A stretch of DNA of 64,000 nt, from positions 61,374,074 to 61,438,073 of the forward strand of contig NC_133328.1 of assembly GCF_042186555.1 (NCBI RefSeq). Direction: 5' to 3'. The notes under the pieces were generated by a model. It searched no databases, was not told the DNA's origin, and worked only from the letters and a program-made list of their open reading frames with translations. This document shows positions 11,299 to 22,261 of this stretch, piece by piece. Origin of the DNA: Aquarana catesbeiana (taxonomy: Eukaryota > Chordata > Amphibia > Anura > Ranidae). The stretch's first letter is position 1, and the number at the start of each line of letters is the position of its first letter. The translations under genes were made by a program, and so were the position numbers.

Positions 11299-12190
11299 AG
11301 AGTTGTCCCGATACCGATACTAGTATCGGTATCGGCACCCATACCGAGCATTTGCCCAAGTACTTGTACTCGGGCAAATGCTCCCGATGCTTCCCCCGAT
11401 ACCTAGAGGACAGCTGTGATCGGCGCGTGGGGGAGTTACAAGATTCTCCCCCAGCGGCTTTCACCAGCTTTAGTGACATACAGCGGTGATCGGTCACAGC
11501 TGACTGTCACTGCATCCTCCTCCATGCCTCTCCGCTGTCCCCCTCTGTTCCTCTCTCCTTATCTGTGTCTCTCCGCTGTCCCCTCCGTTCCTCTCTCTCC
11601 TTATCTGTGCCTCTCCATTCTCCCCCTCCGTTCCCCTCTCCTTTTCTGTCCCCCTCCGCTGTCCCCTCCGTTCCTCTTTCCTTATCTGTTCCCTCCGTTC
11701 TCCCCCTCCGTTCCTCCGTCCCCCTCCTCCTTCCTTTGTGTATGGACAGAGTCAGCTGACTCTGTCCATTCACATAACTGAAACATTGTAATCTCCTGTG
11801 ATTACGATGTGTCAGTTTATGAATGGAGAGGAGCCGCTGTCTTCTCTCCATTCATTCTCAGTGCAGCTGTGGCTGCAGAGAAAGGGACTGGGGAATCTCT
11901 GTCCTCGGTCTCTTTCTCTGTCTCAAGGGGGAGATATCAGAGGTCTGTTAAGACCCCTGATATCTCGCCAAAGCCCCCCAAAAGGGCTGATTAAAAAAAA
12001 AAAAAGAATAAATAATATTATTGTAAAAAATAAAAATTGTAAAAAAAAAAAAATAACACACACATACAACGTTCACCCCCTCCCCCCCCCCCCCCCAAAA
12101 AAAAGCAACCACTGTTACACGGCGAGTACTTGAAAAAAAGTATCGGTACTTGTACTCGGTCCTAAAAAAGTGGTATCGGGACAACCCTAC
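11299..12190. mobile_element. Non-autonomous hAT transposon with perfect 8-bp target duplication
   Basis: Termini AGAGTTGTCCCGATACC and GGTATCGGGACAACCCTAC are inverted repeats. TGACTACT flanks both sides (11291-11298 and 12191-12198), the 8-bp duplication typical of hAT. Length 892 bp. The interior has a CT-rich tract, poly-A and poly-C runs, and no transposase. Confidence 0.93.
11530..11745. repeat. CT-rich low-complexity tract
   Basis: Degenerate repeats of TCCCCCTCCGTTCCTCTCTCC-like units inside the hAT element. Pyrimidine-biased strand; open frames here are low complexity. Confidence 0.85.
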
Positions 12191-12545
12191 TGACTACTGT
12201 ATAAATGACACTGGCAGGGAAGCGGTTAACACTATGGGGCGATCAAGGGGTTAAATGTGTTCCCTGGGAGGTGTTTATAACTGTGGGGGGATGGGACTGA
12301 CTGTCAGAACGGGGATCTGTCTGTTTACATTGACAGATCGACGTACTGGCTCTCTTTCGGGCGATCGCGCGGAGGCCAGCGGACATCGTGGCTGCTGGCC
12401 ACACGCATTGGATCCGCTGCTGTGCAGCGGGCGCGCGTGTGCACCTGCTATGGCTCTTAAAGGAGGCGACGTACACCTACGGCGATTTGTGGGGATGAGC
12501 CGACCTGCTGCAGTATAATGACGGCAGCTGGTCGGCAAGTGGTAA

Positions 12546-13163
12546 AGAGTGAGTTTATCTTTGCAAAAAAAATGTCTATGCCTATAAGGGGCACCAGTAG
12601 ACAAAAACAAACTGTGCAGTTATGAACAATAATAAATAATGTACCTGCTATATTGCTGTAGGCCATTTTCACCCCTTCAGAAGCCTGCCCAAAAAACTCC
12701 CATAACCGGCAATCTCTTTTCCTGCCCTGTCGCTAAGATGTTTCTATGATGCTTCAGCCAACCATTTTTAGCCATCAAAGCTCACTTCAGCCATCACAAG
12801 AGTGCACTCTATGTCTGATTCAAACACTGCACATGTGCAGTGCAAAATGTACATTGTAGCTCAGAGCTTCTGCAGTGTATAAGTGAGAGAGCATGCATGT
12901 TTTTTTTATCCTAGATAGATTTCTCTTGGAATGTGAGGGTGAGAATTAATGGATGGAGAGATGACTGAAGCGTCATAGCAAAGTTAGTGAAAAATGTGAC
13001 TCTGCACACCACCAGTAGTGAACTCAACTAGAGCTGCAAGCATGAAAGTGGAAAATCACTCAGCATATGTGCATACAAATTTGCTGTGCTGATTGATATA
13101 CTAAAAAATCATTAACAAAAAATACCAAATTACCATAAATCAGAATTGTTCTAACTGTAGACA
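12546..13163. other. Non-coding stretch, no feature recognised
   Basis: Ordinary AT-rich sequence between two repeats; no coding frame or RNA gene seen. Confidence 0.5.
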
Positions 13164-13165
13164 TA

Positions 13166-13753
13166 CACTATATTGTCAAAAGTCTATAGGGTTCAATATG
13201 AAGTTGACTCACCCTTTGCAGCTATAACAGCTTCAACTCTTCTGGAAAGGCTGTCCACAAGGTTTAGGAGTGTGTCTATGGGAATGTTTGACCATTCTTC
13301 CAGAAGAGCATTTGTGAGGTCAGGCACTGATGTCAGTCAACTTCCTCCACTTCAAACTCTCTCATCCATGTGTTTATGGACCTTGCTTTGTGCACTGGTC
13401 CAAATCATTTGGTGGAGGGGAGATTATGGTGTGGCGTTGTTTTTCAGGGGTTGGGTTTGGCCCCTTAGTTCAGCATACAAAGACATTTTGGATAATTTCA
13501 ACTTTGTGGGAACAGTTTGAAGATGACCCCTTCCTGTTCCAACATGACTGCGCACCAGTGCACAAAGCAAGGTCCATAAAGACATGGATGAGCAAGTTTG
13601 GGGTGGAGGAACTTGACTGGCCTATACAGAGTCCTGACCTCAAGCCGATAGAACACCTTTGGGATGAATTAGCGCTGAGACTGCGAGCCAGGCCTTATCC
13701 TCCAACATCAGTGCCTGACCTCACAAATGCCCAATACTTTTGACAATATACTA
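13166..13753 (+). mobile_element. Internally deleted Tc1/mariner element
   Basis: Left terminus CACTATATTGTCAAAAGT, right terminus ACTTTTGACAATATACTA, flanked by TA (13164-13165 and 13754-13755), the Tc1/mariner target duplication. Length 588 bp, far shorter than a full Tc1 of about 1.6 kb, so the middle is deleted. Confidence 0.9.
13330..13743 (+). pseudogene. Tc1 transposase C-terminal remnant (D34E)
   Basis: The frame contains MVWRCFSGVGFGPL, the second catalytic Asp in FLFQHDCAPVH, and the Glu in DLKPIEHLWDEL; 34 residues separate them, giving the D34E spacing of Tc1 transposases. The N-terminal DNA-binding region and the first catalytic Asp are missing. Non-functional. Confidence 0.92.
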
Positions 13754-13755
13754 TA

Positions 13756-14325
13756 TGTATAATTATAATACAACATTCACCACATCACCACATTACATGT
13801 AAGCAGGTTGAAATACTGGTTAGTGAGACAGCTGCTGCCCCAGCCGGGAGGTAAACAGTTAACTTGGTTTCTCACACTTTTGCTGAGCTCTGCTTCTCTC
13901 CTTTTACTGATAACAAAAGGAGGGAAGACTCTGCCCAGACTCAGGCAGTCTGCATGGGAAGGAAAAACACAGAGAACCCACAGTATGTAATGTCCAGCTG
14001 CATACAGATAAAAGAGAATGGGGAGCAGTTCCACCTCAGAGAGCAAGTCTGCCTGCTGTCACATCCACCATGTAGGGGGATTGCTGGGACCTGCAGTCCT
14101 CCCTGAAGAGCACCAATTCTGAGGATCTGCCACTGTAGACTCTGTTAGGGATTTGTTTAGGGAAAAAGGCTGTGCACTTTGTTTTGGAACAGTTATGCTG
14201 AGAGTTTCCAGTAATACTTGTGAAACTTTGTCCTTGCCTGGTCTGAAGTTACCCACGCAAATACCTGGCACACATAGTTTACAGCGTGGGTCAGCTAAGC
14301 ACACAGGTTTATGAAGGCAACAGTG
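13756..14325. other. Non-coding stretch, no feature recognised
   Basis: Short frames only. The 14100-14300 region resembles a retroelement flank in phrasing (CTTGCCTGGTCTGAAGTTACC, compare 34280), but no termini were found. Confidence 0.4.
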
Positions 14326-14328
14326 TAA

Positions 14329-14755
14329 TGGCGCGTACACACGATCGGACTTTCCGCCAACAGAACCGTGGATTTTTGTTCGAAGGGTGTTGGCTCAAAC
14401 TTGTCTTGCATACACACGGTCACACAAATGTTGGCCAACAATTCCGAACGTGGGAACACGGTGACGTCACAAAACGTACGACGAGCCGAGAAAAAGGAAG
14501 TTCAATAGCCAGTGTGGCTCTCCTGCTTGATTCCAAGCATACGTGAACTTTTATGCGACTGACTTGTGTACACACGATTGGACTTTCCCACAACAATGTT
14601 TTGTTGGCGGAAAATTTGAGAACCTGCTAGCAAACATTTGTTGGCGGAAAGTCCGACAGCAAATGTTCGATGGAGCGTACACACGGTCGGACTTTCCGAC
14701 AACAAGCTCACATGCAACATTTCCCGTTGGAAAATCCGACCGCGTGTACGCGGCA
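14329..14755. mobile_element. PIF/Harbinger-like MITE, 'GTGTACACACGGTCGGAC' family, complete
   Basis: Starts TGGCGCGTACACACGATCGG and ends with CGACCGCGTGTACGCGGCA, flanked by TAA (14326-14328) and TTA (14756-14758). Multiple internal repeats of CGGACTTTCCGACAACAA in both orientations. No ORF. A second full copy lies 260 bp downstream. Confidence 0.85.
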
Positions 14756-15017
14756 TTAGAGTTAATACAGTGTGAAGACACAAGTGGTTAGCCAGGATAA
14801 CAAAGTTTTCTTTAGCAGTCTGTCGCAAGAGTGTACATGTGGCAGGTGGGATAGCCTCTTGCAGATGGAGTTGTTATCAGCACTCTTAATGAGCAGGTCT
14901 GTCTCCTATAGCAATGGGACCAGATCAGTGTCGCAGAGGTCCCCAGCCTGTGCACAGGTACAGAAGAGGATGCATGAGTCCAGTTTATTTGTTTAAGTGT
15001 GCACGGTGTATCTCGAA

Positions 15018-15450
15018 TGCCCCGTACACACGGTCAGACTTTGTTCGGACATTCCGACAACAAAATCCTAGGATTTTTTCCGACGGATGTTGGCTCAAAC
15101 TTGTCTTGCGTACACACGGTCACACAAAGTTGTCGGAAAATTTGATTGTTCTAAACGCGGTGACGTAAAACACGTACGTCGGGACTATAAACGGGGCAGT
15201 GGCCAATAGCTTTAATCTCTTTATTTATTCTGAGCATGCGTGGCACTTTGTCCGTCGGATTGTGTACACACGATCGGAATTTCCGACAACGGATTTTATT
15301 GTCGGAAAATTTTATATCCTGCTCTCAAACTTTGTGTGTCGGAAAATCCGATGGAAAATGTGTGATGGAGCCTACACACGGTCGGAATTTCCGACAACAC
15401 GGTCCTATCACACATTTTCCGTCGGAAAATCCGACCGTGTGTACGGGGCA
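15018..15450. mobile_element. Second complete MITE of the same family
   Basis: Starts TGCCCCGTACACACGGTCAG and ends CCGACCGTGTGTACGGGGCA followed by TTA. The internal layout is the same as at 14329-14755, including the TCAAACTTGTCTTGCGTACA phrase. Confidence 0.85.
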
Positions 15451-15707
15451 TTAGTGGGAGTTCCGTCCTAAGGTTGAGTTAGCCCGAGAGCAGCCTCCGC
15501 CTTTTCCCGGGGCATTGATGAGCACGACATGAGTAAAGGTACACCATGTACAAGGCAAGTGACCCAGTCTACGGTACCTAGCATAGCCACCTACAAACAG
15601 TCCTTCATATAAATGTTTGTGAATAAAACTGTGATACAATCCACCAATCATGATCAAGTCCACATGGACACTTCAATTCAGTGCACCAGGAAAAGCCTTT
15701 TTCTGGT

Positions 15708-15747
15708 GCCCCTGAAGACATCAGAATGAAGAAACGCACAGGGCGTG
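15708..15747 (+). ncRNA. Hammerhead-like motif with intact CUGANGA core
   Basis: CTGAAGA (15712-15718) is a perfect CUGANGA core. GAAAC follows at 15731-15735. GCCC (15708-15711) pairs with GGGC (15741-15744) as helix I. A 3-bp helix II (TCA/TGA) is possible. The stem III/cleavage region reads GCACA instead of GCGUH, so cleavage is doubtful. Structure inferred by eye. Confidence 0.4.
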
Positions 15748-16227
15748 GCTTGGTAGCACTCTGCGAGACAGAGAGGTTTCCATGCAGCTGGAGGTACCTG
15801 TAGATTGCTGATGTTAGAACAACCTACCCGAGTAACGTTGCAATGATTTTAAAGTGCTATTGGTGATTTTATTCAGTTATTATGTGAGTGCATTTTTTTC
15901 TTTTTTTTCCTAATAAAAATACCTCAGTGAGCACTATATCAGTTTTTGTAACCTTTTGAGCACTGATCCATGCTTTATCACCTAAGAGGATGGCTGGTTT
16001 TACTGAGTGAGAGCTCTAGGGGGGATTGCTTGAGCCTTGGGACAGTCCAGCTGGGTTAATGGCAGTGTTGCCAACCTACCAGTTTGAAATTTACTGACAC
16101 GGCACCCAAAATTCACTGGCACAGCCACGTTTTTACTGGCATTTCCAAAAGTTACAAAATTACAGTTTTAAGTTCAAATTTCAGTCTTTAGGCTACAAAC
16201 TAGTATAATATGCAATTAGCAATGTGA

Positions 16228-16391
16228 TTTAAGGTAGATATTAAGGCAAAAAACATATTTCTTATTTTATTTTTGATAGTATAGTAAGTAAGTAGCTCAG
16301 GGGTAGTACTCAGGAGGGCAAGAAATTAGAATGGGTGGCACACACACATGAAAATGACTCTCACAGTGACACGGACAGCAGTGTGCAGAAG
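16228..16391 (+). repeat. Left copy of a 164-bp direct repeat inside the hAT element
   Basis: AGATATTAAGGCAAAAAACA through CACGGACAGCAGTGTGCAGA is repeated at 17406-17568 with a few substitutions and small indels. Confidence 0.9.
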
Positions 16392-17405
16392 CAGGTTGTA
16401 AAAAGGGGGGTACTAATGTGCAAACCACAAAGGGGAAAGATTAAATGTATACACCTATCAAAGTAACTGCCAACATAAAGGTGTTCTCACACTAAACATA
16501 ATTGATAATAGTAACAGGTAATGTGGTGCTTACTAATTACCAGTGAATAATAAACAAATAAATAACTGCTTCTCAAAAGTGCATTTACTAAAAAACACTA
16601 AATATAAATAAACGTGCAAATAGCAATAAAAAGTGTGCTCTTGATAATCAAATCATAATTAATATAAATCGCATAACAGTGCAGAAAATCCTGGTAAATA
16701 ATATATCTGTGACAAATTCCTATGTGAATAATGCAACTCGACAATATGTATAATGAAAGTCAACATAATTGCTGCCAAACAACTTAAAAAGTTCAGTGTG
16801 CAAAAACGTGCAAAGTCAAGGTGCAAATAGCAATCAAAATAGTGCAGATAGTCATCAAAAAATGTCTTTAGACGGTAAAGTAAACAAGTCCCATAGACGT
16901 GCAAAGGAAATCCACACAAATAAATCTATGCTGTGTAATTCGAATCATCAATGGAAAAGTGCAAGTGCCAACGTCCGGATAATCTTCACCACTCGATGTG
17001 AGCCACACTATTTCCCCCAGCCTCTCACCTCATGTAGCAAGAAAATAGGCCTCTCTGTAGACTCACACACTGATCGATCGATTCCCGGAACACTCCTCAG
17101 CGTGGTCGCACTCACAGGGCAATAGGACACCGATCGATCAATTCCCAAAACACTCCTCAGCGTAGTCGCATTCACAGGTCAATAAGGCTCAGTTGCATGC
17201 AGGAAAAGAGAGGGCTCCTCTCATAGTGTAATAGTTCTCAAAAATTAATTTTAATAAATGTAGCAACTTACATTCAAAGTTAAAATCAAAGAGCGTTGTA
17301 TAATCAAATACTTCCGGTCTCGGCCGCAACCGGAAGTGACGTCACACGGCTCGCTACTGGCGCGTTGCGCCACTGTTCAAGTGACTTTTTCAAAGGGTGA
17401 CAATA
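16392..17405 (-). mobile_element. Foreign block between the duplicated hAT segments, probable hammerhead-type element
   Basis: On the minus strand it starts with a degenerate hammerhead-like core (17355-17403), then a GC-rich CCGGAAGT region, then TTTATTAAAATTAA and ATTACACTATG. The last phrase also occurs downstream of the core at 45377-45420. No ORF of note. Confidence 0.5.
17355..17403 (-). ncRNA. Strongly degenerate hammerhead-like motif
   Basis: On the minus strand: UUGAAAA, an extra A, stem GUCAC/GUGGC (five pairs, one wobble), then GCAACGCGCC. The GAA triplet is GCA and core bases are mutated, so it is almost certainly inactive. Confidence 0.25.
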
Positions 17406-17568
17406 GATATTAAGGCAAAAAACATATTTCTTATTTTATTTTTGATATAGTAGGTAAGCAGCTCAGGGACAGGACTCAGGAGGGCAAGAAATTAGAATGG
17501 GTAGGCACACACACATGAAAATGACTCTCACAGTGACACGGACAGCGGTGTGCAGAAGCACAGATGAT
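17406..17568 (+). repeat. Right copy of the hAT internal direct repeat
   Basis: See 16228-16391; near-identical sequence in the same orientation. Confidence 0.9.
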
Positions 17569-18215
17569 GATGACACCTCAGTGACACGATATGTCCCCTC
17601 CTGAGTCACAGTGACAGTCTCTTTCCATGCCAGGTGGTCGCTTCAGTCCATTCCAGTTCAATCAGCACTGACAGTCCAGCTCCCGGCTTGCCTTGTTCCC
17701 ATCCCGCAGACCCGCACACAAGGCTCTAACCACTCAGCTTGGCTCCCTTGCACCATAACATCACATGACATGTATAGGGCACCGCCTCCACCAGATCCGC
17801 CCAAACACACTGTAGCAGGCACTTGGATGGTCTCTGCTGGCTCCAAACCAGAGCTGTGCATGTGCAGTTCCATGCTGAGCGCCACAGCCATATTTTTTAC
17901 TGGCAACCTTTTCCTGTCACTGGCATTTATTGGCAGGAGAAAAGTGCCTGTTTTTTACTGGCTGCCAGTAAAAATACTGGCGGTTGGCAACACTGCTTAA
18001 TGGAATCTGACTGATTTGATTAAAGGTGCAATAAGACCTTTGTAATAAGGGTCAATCCATAAGATGAGCGTGTGCCTAAAAAGGGTTTGGTGGAGGTGCC
18101 TGCTATTACACAATCTGATCTCACCGAATTGAACTGTGAACTGTCTATGTGGACTTGATCAAGATTTTGGATTGTATCACAGTTTTAATCACGGATATTT
18201 ATTTGAAATACTGTT

Positions 18216-19328
18216 ATGCCATGTCATAGCAAAGTTGTAGCAATGGGGCCTGAAGCTGGTGTGAAGAGAACTGTCAAAGGGTACCCATTAGGCCGGGATT
18301 GGTCTCCCAACAAGCATCCCCAAAGGCAAGGGAAAGAAGAGCAGATCCCTCTGGGAGGTCCTGTGCCCATGGTAGGCTGTTAAGCCAAGGTCACTATCGC
18401 TGGGTCTAGGCAGGAACAGGTTAGAGTGCATTTGCGCTCCCCTGTTTTGCAACAAAGGCCTTCAGAGGCCCCTGGATTTTAGTTATGATGTCTATTTACA
18501 TAGTCTTTATGTACTAACTGCTGCACTGATCGGCTCAATAAATGTTTCCATATTTCTCTGGAAAATGTATTAAAAATCAAATATTAATTGTATAATACGT
18601 CTTGAAATAATGTTTTTTGGCTCTATTATAGTGAGCATCAGCCCCACGTAGTGCTCTGGGAATACTTTGTTATAAGTGTACCCAGTATTAAATTCTTTCT
18701 AAATTATTAAATTATTTCTAAAATATTGTCATAGGTGTATCCAGTATTTAATTATTTATAAAACAAAGGTGTCTATCCGAATAGTAACTAAAGCAGATAT
18801 AAAACATTAGCTTTAAAAAAATTATACCAAATCATTATACAGTCTCACTTTAAATTGTCTTTTTGCACCTGCAGACGCTCGCATGTCATATTTGCACCAA
18901 ATGATATGACCCCAGCATGACACTGTTTCAATCTTATAAATAACTTCAGGGTTGTTTAATATATCCATGGCAAATGTACGTATTGTCAGCAGATTATGGA
19001 TTTTGATGAATGAGTAAGAATTTTGTTTTGCATTGTTGGCTGGCAGCTGGAGGTGGAATGTTTTGCACTGTGGGAGTAAGTCCTCACAGCAGCAGAACTG
19101 GAACCATGGCATTGTTAATTGGGGTTTAGGGCTGTTCGCAGTTTCACAGAGGAAGTAAACATTGAGTCTCTGTATTCTGTTCAGTGTTTGCCAGATATAC
19201 GAATGTTACTAGCTTAAAGTAAACCTTTCACAATCCCGGGTAGTTCAAAGGAGCATATGGTAAATGCATAAGGAGAGGTTACCTTTAGTGAAGACAAAAT
19301 GCCAAAACAATCAGCAGATCCTGGCATA
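18216..19328. other. Non-coding stretch, no feature recognised
   Basis: Tandem-like short duplications around 18650-18760 (CCAGTATT(A)AATT...). No gene. Confidence 0.5.
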
Positions 19329-19642
19329 TACACTCACCGGCCACTTTATTAGGTACACCTTGCTAGTACCGGGTTGGACCCCCTTTCCCTTCAGAACTGC
19401 CTTCATTCTTTGTGGTATAGATTCAACAAGATGTTGGAAACATTCCTCAGAGATTTCGGTCCATATTGACATGATAGCATCATGCAGTTTCTTCAGATTT
19501 GTCGGCTGCTATATTGTATTGCTTTCTGGTGACTGTGGAGGCCATTGGAGTCCAGTGACTTCATTGCATGGTCAAGAAACCAGTGGAGAGATGATTTGAT
19601 CTTTGTGACATGGTGCATTATCCTGCTGGAAGGAGCCATCAG

Positions 19643-21053
19643 CATAGTTGCCAACATTGAAAAAAAAATATGTGGGACACTTTTTTTTGCTGTAGGCGGA
19701 GCCAATCAATAATTAGGAGGCGGGGCATTCGTTTGTAGGCGTGGCCTAGTAAAAAATAATAGTTGCGGCGCGCGAAGCGCGCCGCGGCGAAAAATGGGCG
19801 TGGCTTACGCGGAAAGTGGGCGTGGCTTACGCGGAAAGTGGGCGTGGCTCACGCGGAAAGTGGGCGTGGCTCAAGAGGGTATGGTTAGAGTCTGAGATGA
19901 ATGGGGGAGGGAAAGGGGGAGAGGGAAAGGGGGAGAGGGAAAGGGGGAGAGGGAAAGGGGGGAGAGGGGAATGACGGGACAGCAGCCCCAGGTCCTACAC
20001 AACAATAGAAATATGTGTATTCTAGAAAGTTTAACAATCAGCAGATAAAGATACTCCAAACACCTGGTGTTAACGCTTCAATCATCCCGGCACCATGGTT
20101 GTTATGGTGTCAGGATGATTGAAGCGCATTATTTCTATTATTACATTGTAATATAACATTAAATCATTCAACTCACCATAATGCAGAATCAGTGGGATCC
20201 CTGAGCGTGTCACTAGCCACGTCGCCTGCCACCAGCAGAGTCTGTCCTTGCATCAGGTGCCCCCGCCAGAGTCTGTCCTTGCATCAGGTGCCCCCGCCAG
20301 TGCAGCCCCCCCTCAGTGCAGCCCCCCCTCAGTGAAGCCCCCCCTCAGTTAATGCAGCCCCCCCCTCAGTTAATGCAGCCCCCCCTCAGTGCAGCCCCCC
20401 TTCAGTTAGTGCAGCCCACCCTCAGTGCAGCCCCACTCAGTTAGTGCAGCCTCCCCCCCTTAGTGCAGCCCCCCCAGTTAGTGCAGCCTCCCCTCAGTGC
20501 AGCCCCCCCAGTTAGTACAGCCTCCCCCCTCAGTGCAGCCCCCCCCTCAGTTAGTGCAGCCCCCCTCAGTGCAGCCTCCCCTCAGTGCAGCCCCCCCCTC
20601 AGTTAGTGCAGCCCCCCCTCAGTTATTGCAGCCCCCCCTCAGTTAGTGCAGCCCCACTCACTGCAGCCCTCCCTCAGTTAGTGCAGCCCCCCTCACTGCA
20701 GCCCCCCCCTCAGTTAGTGCAGCCCCCCCTCAGTTATTGCAGCCCCCCCTCAGTTAGTGCAGCCTCCCCCGCTCAGTGGAGGAGCGGCCGGTGTTCTGCC
20801 GAGAAAGTTCCCCTCGGCAATGGCGGACCCCCTGTACTGCGCAGGCGCAGCGCTTGCGCAGTACGGGGCTGGGGAACTTTCAGGAAGACACGGCGCCGGC
20901 GCCGTGTCTTCTGCTCGCTTCAGTGGAGAGGGGAGGGGCCGTGCAGCCAAAGAAGCCGCTTCATTGGCTGCACGGATCGAGCCCCCTTCCCCTCTCCACT
21001 AGAGGCAGCTAGAGCGGCAGCGCCGGCCGCCATTTTGCTGGAGCCCGCTGCTC

Positions 21054-21097
<44 letters not shown>

Positions 21098-21208
21098 AAC
21101 ATTCCCGATTTTCCTTATGGAAAATCCCGATTCGGGACACTCTCCAATCGGGACGAGGGTCCCAAAATCGGGATTGTCCCGGGAAAATCGGGACTGTTGG
21201 CAACTATG
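19643..21208. mobile_element. Nested DNA transposon with TIR CATAGTTGCCAAC
   Basis: Perfect 13-bp inverted termini CATAGTTGCCAAC / GTTGGCAACTATG. CATCAG is duplicated on both sides (19637-19642 and 21209-21214), and removal restores the Tc1 sequence. Interior: GGGCGTGGC repeats (19795-19870), a C-rich minisatellite, a poly-A tract of about 39 (21056-21095) and inverted GGGACTGT/CGGGACAC phrases. Class uncertain; hAT-like. Confidence 0.85.
20292..20765. repeat. C-rich minisatellite (CAGTTAGTGCAGCCCCCC type)
   Basis: Irregular units of GTGCAGCCCCCCCTCAGTTA and shorter variants. The minus strand has runs of 5-7 G roughly every 15-25 bases. The proline/glutamine-rich frame across it is a repeat artefact. 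Confidence 0.9.
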
Positions 21209-21349
21209 CATCAGAAGATGGGTACACTGTAGTCATAAAGAGATGGACATGGTCAGCAACAATACTCAGGTAGGCCGTGGTGTTTAAACGATGCTCAATT
21301 GGTACTAAGGGGCCCAAAGTGTGTCAAAAAAATATCCCCCACACCATTA

Positions 21350-22228
21350 CAGGTGGTTACAAACAAGATCGGGTCTGTAGATTTGTTCTTAAAGCGGAGT
21401 TCTGCTAAAAAAAAAAAAAATTTAAAGTCAGCAGCTACAAATACTGCAGCTGCTGACTTTTAATAATCGGACACTTACCTGTCCCAGGGTCCAGCGATGC
21501 GCGGGAATGAAGCCCCGCTCGTTTCCCCCTCCTCTCTGCGCCACCGGCATTGTAAGTGTGGGCGCCCGGCTGTGGCTTCACAGCCGTGCACCCACAGCGC
21601 ATGCGCGAGCAGCACGCCGTGACTGGCCGGGCAATCATCTGGGACCTGTGACGTGTCCCAGATGATTGGCGAGAGGGAGGGGGGAGAGGTGATCTCCCTT
21701 CCGGTGCCGCGGTGCGCCGGGAGGAAGTGGGAGCTGGGACCCTCTGAAAAGAGGGTTTCCACACCCCCCCCCGCCATGGCATGTCAGGGGGTCACCTTCC
21801 CTTAAAGCAGAAGTTCCATTTTTGGGTGGAACTCTGCTTTAAGTTGAATTTGTTTGTAAGTCGGAACAGGTACATTTTTTTTTTAAGTGTAGCTCCAGCC
21901 AAAAAAAAATATTTTTAAGCTTTTTTGATATCATAGGGAAGGGTTATCACCCCTGTAATGTTTGTTTTGCTGTCTGTGCCCCTGTTCAGAAGATTTCACC
22001 TCACTTTCTGTCCCAATGACAATTGGATTTTGAACATTTTGGGTTGTTGTGGAAACAAGGATTGGTGATAAAGCATTAGTGGAGACACCTTTTTCCCCAT
22101 AATAAATGTTACAGGAGTGAATTTCCCTTCCTAGGGGTAGATTTCCTCTCACTTCCTGTTGTCTCCCTCCGTTTGTAAGTAGGAGTTGTTTGTAAGTTGG
22201 ATGTTTGCAACTAGGGGACTACCTGCAC
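21350..22228. mobile_element. Composite insertion inside the Tc1 element
   Basis: Interrupts the Tc1 sequence between ACACCATTA and CACTACCACCAGCC. Ends CAGGTGGTTACAAAC and GTTTGCAAC…GACTACCTG are loosely inverted. It holds a TTAA-flanked MITE and a second repeat (21877-22160) also found at 28728-28985. Confidence 0.6.
21393..21838. mobile_element. TTAA-flanked MITE
   Basis: AGCGGAGTTCTGCT on the left and GGAACTCTGCT on the right, flanked by TTAA (21389-21392 and 21839-21842), the duplication of piggyBac- or Kolobok-type elements. Two inner arms AAAGTCAGCAGCTAC/GCAGCTGCTGACTTT form a hairpin (about 21424-21462). Confidence 0.75.
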
Positions 22229-22261
22229 ACTACCACCAGCCTGAACCATTGATACAAGGCA

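Larger units (their letters stand above)
10773..12545 (+). repeat. Ranid-type interspersed repeat, copy A, split by a hAT insertion
   Basis: Shares ordered phrases with four other copies in the window (23619-24515, 27111-28058, 41400-42443, 53227-54180): ATTGACGTCCTTTTTTTCCC, TTTTGGTGGTATTTGATCAC and ATTGGTTTGCGCAAAA, then a ...ACTGTATAAATG...GGGGTTAA tail. The left part is 10773-11298 and the right part 12191-12545. I know this as an abundant frog repeat but cannot give its class. Confidence 0.8.
16063..17995. mobile_element. hAT element with internal duplication
   Basis: Termini CAGTGTTGCCAACC and GGTTGGCAACACTG are perfect inverted repeats; flanking octamers GTTAATGG and CTTAATGG match at 7 of 8 bases. 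An internal segment occurs twice (16228-16391 and 17406-17568), flanking about 1 kb of unrelated sequence. No transposase. Confidence 0.88.
15590..18215 (+). mobile_element. Inverted-ended element with hammerhead-like core, split by a hAT insertion
   Basis: The reverse complement of about 15593-15670 matches 18135-18215: GTGGACTTGATCA, then GGATTGTATCACAGTTTTA. Removing the hAT at 16063-17995 leaves an element of about 690 bp with inverted ends of about 75 bp. It holds a hammerhead-like motif (15708-15747) and AATAAAAAT (15912). Confidence 0.6.

Noticed and set aside
11416..11851. 121- and 114-codon frames in the CT-rich tract
   Set aside because: Low-complexity translations of the hAT interior on both strands.
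20585..21232. Plus-strand frame of 215 codons, Pro/Gln-rich then Lys-rich
   Set aside because: It runs through a C-rich minisatellite and a poly-A tract inside a transposon. No domain.
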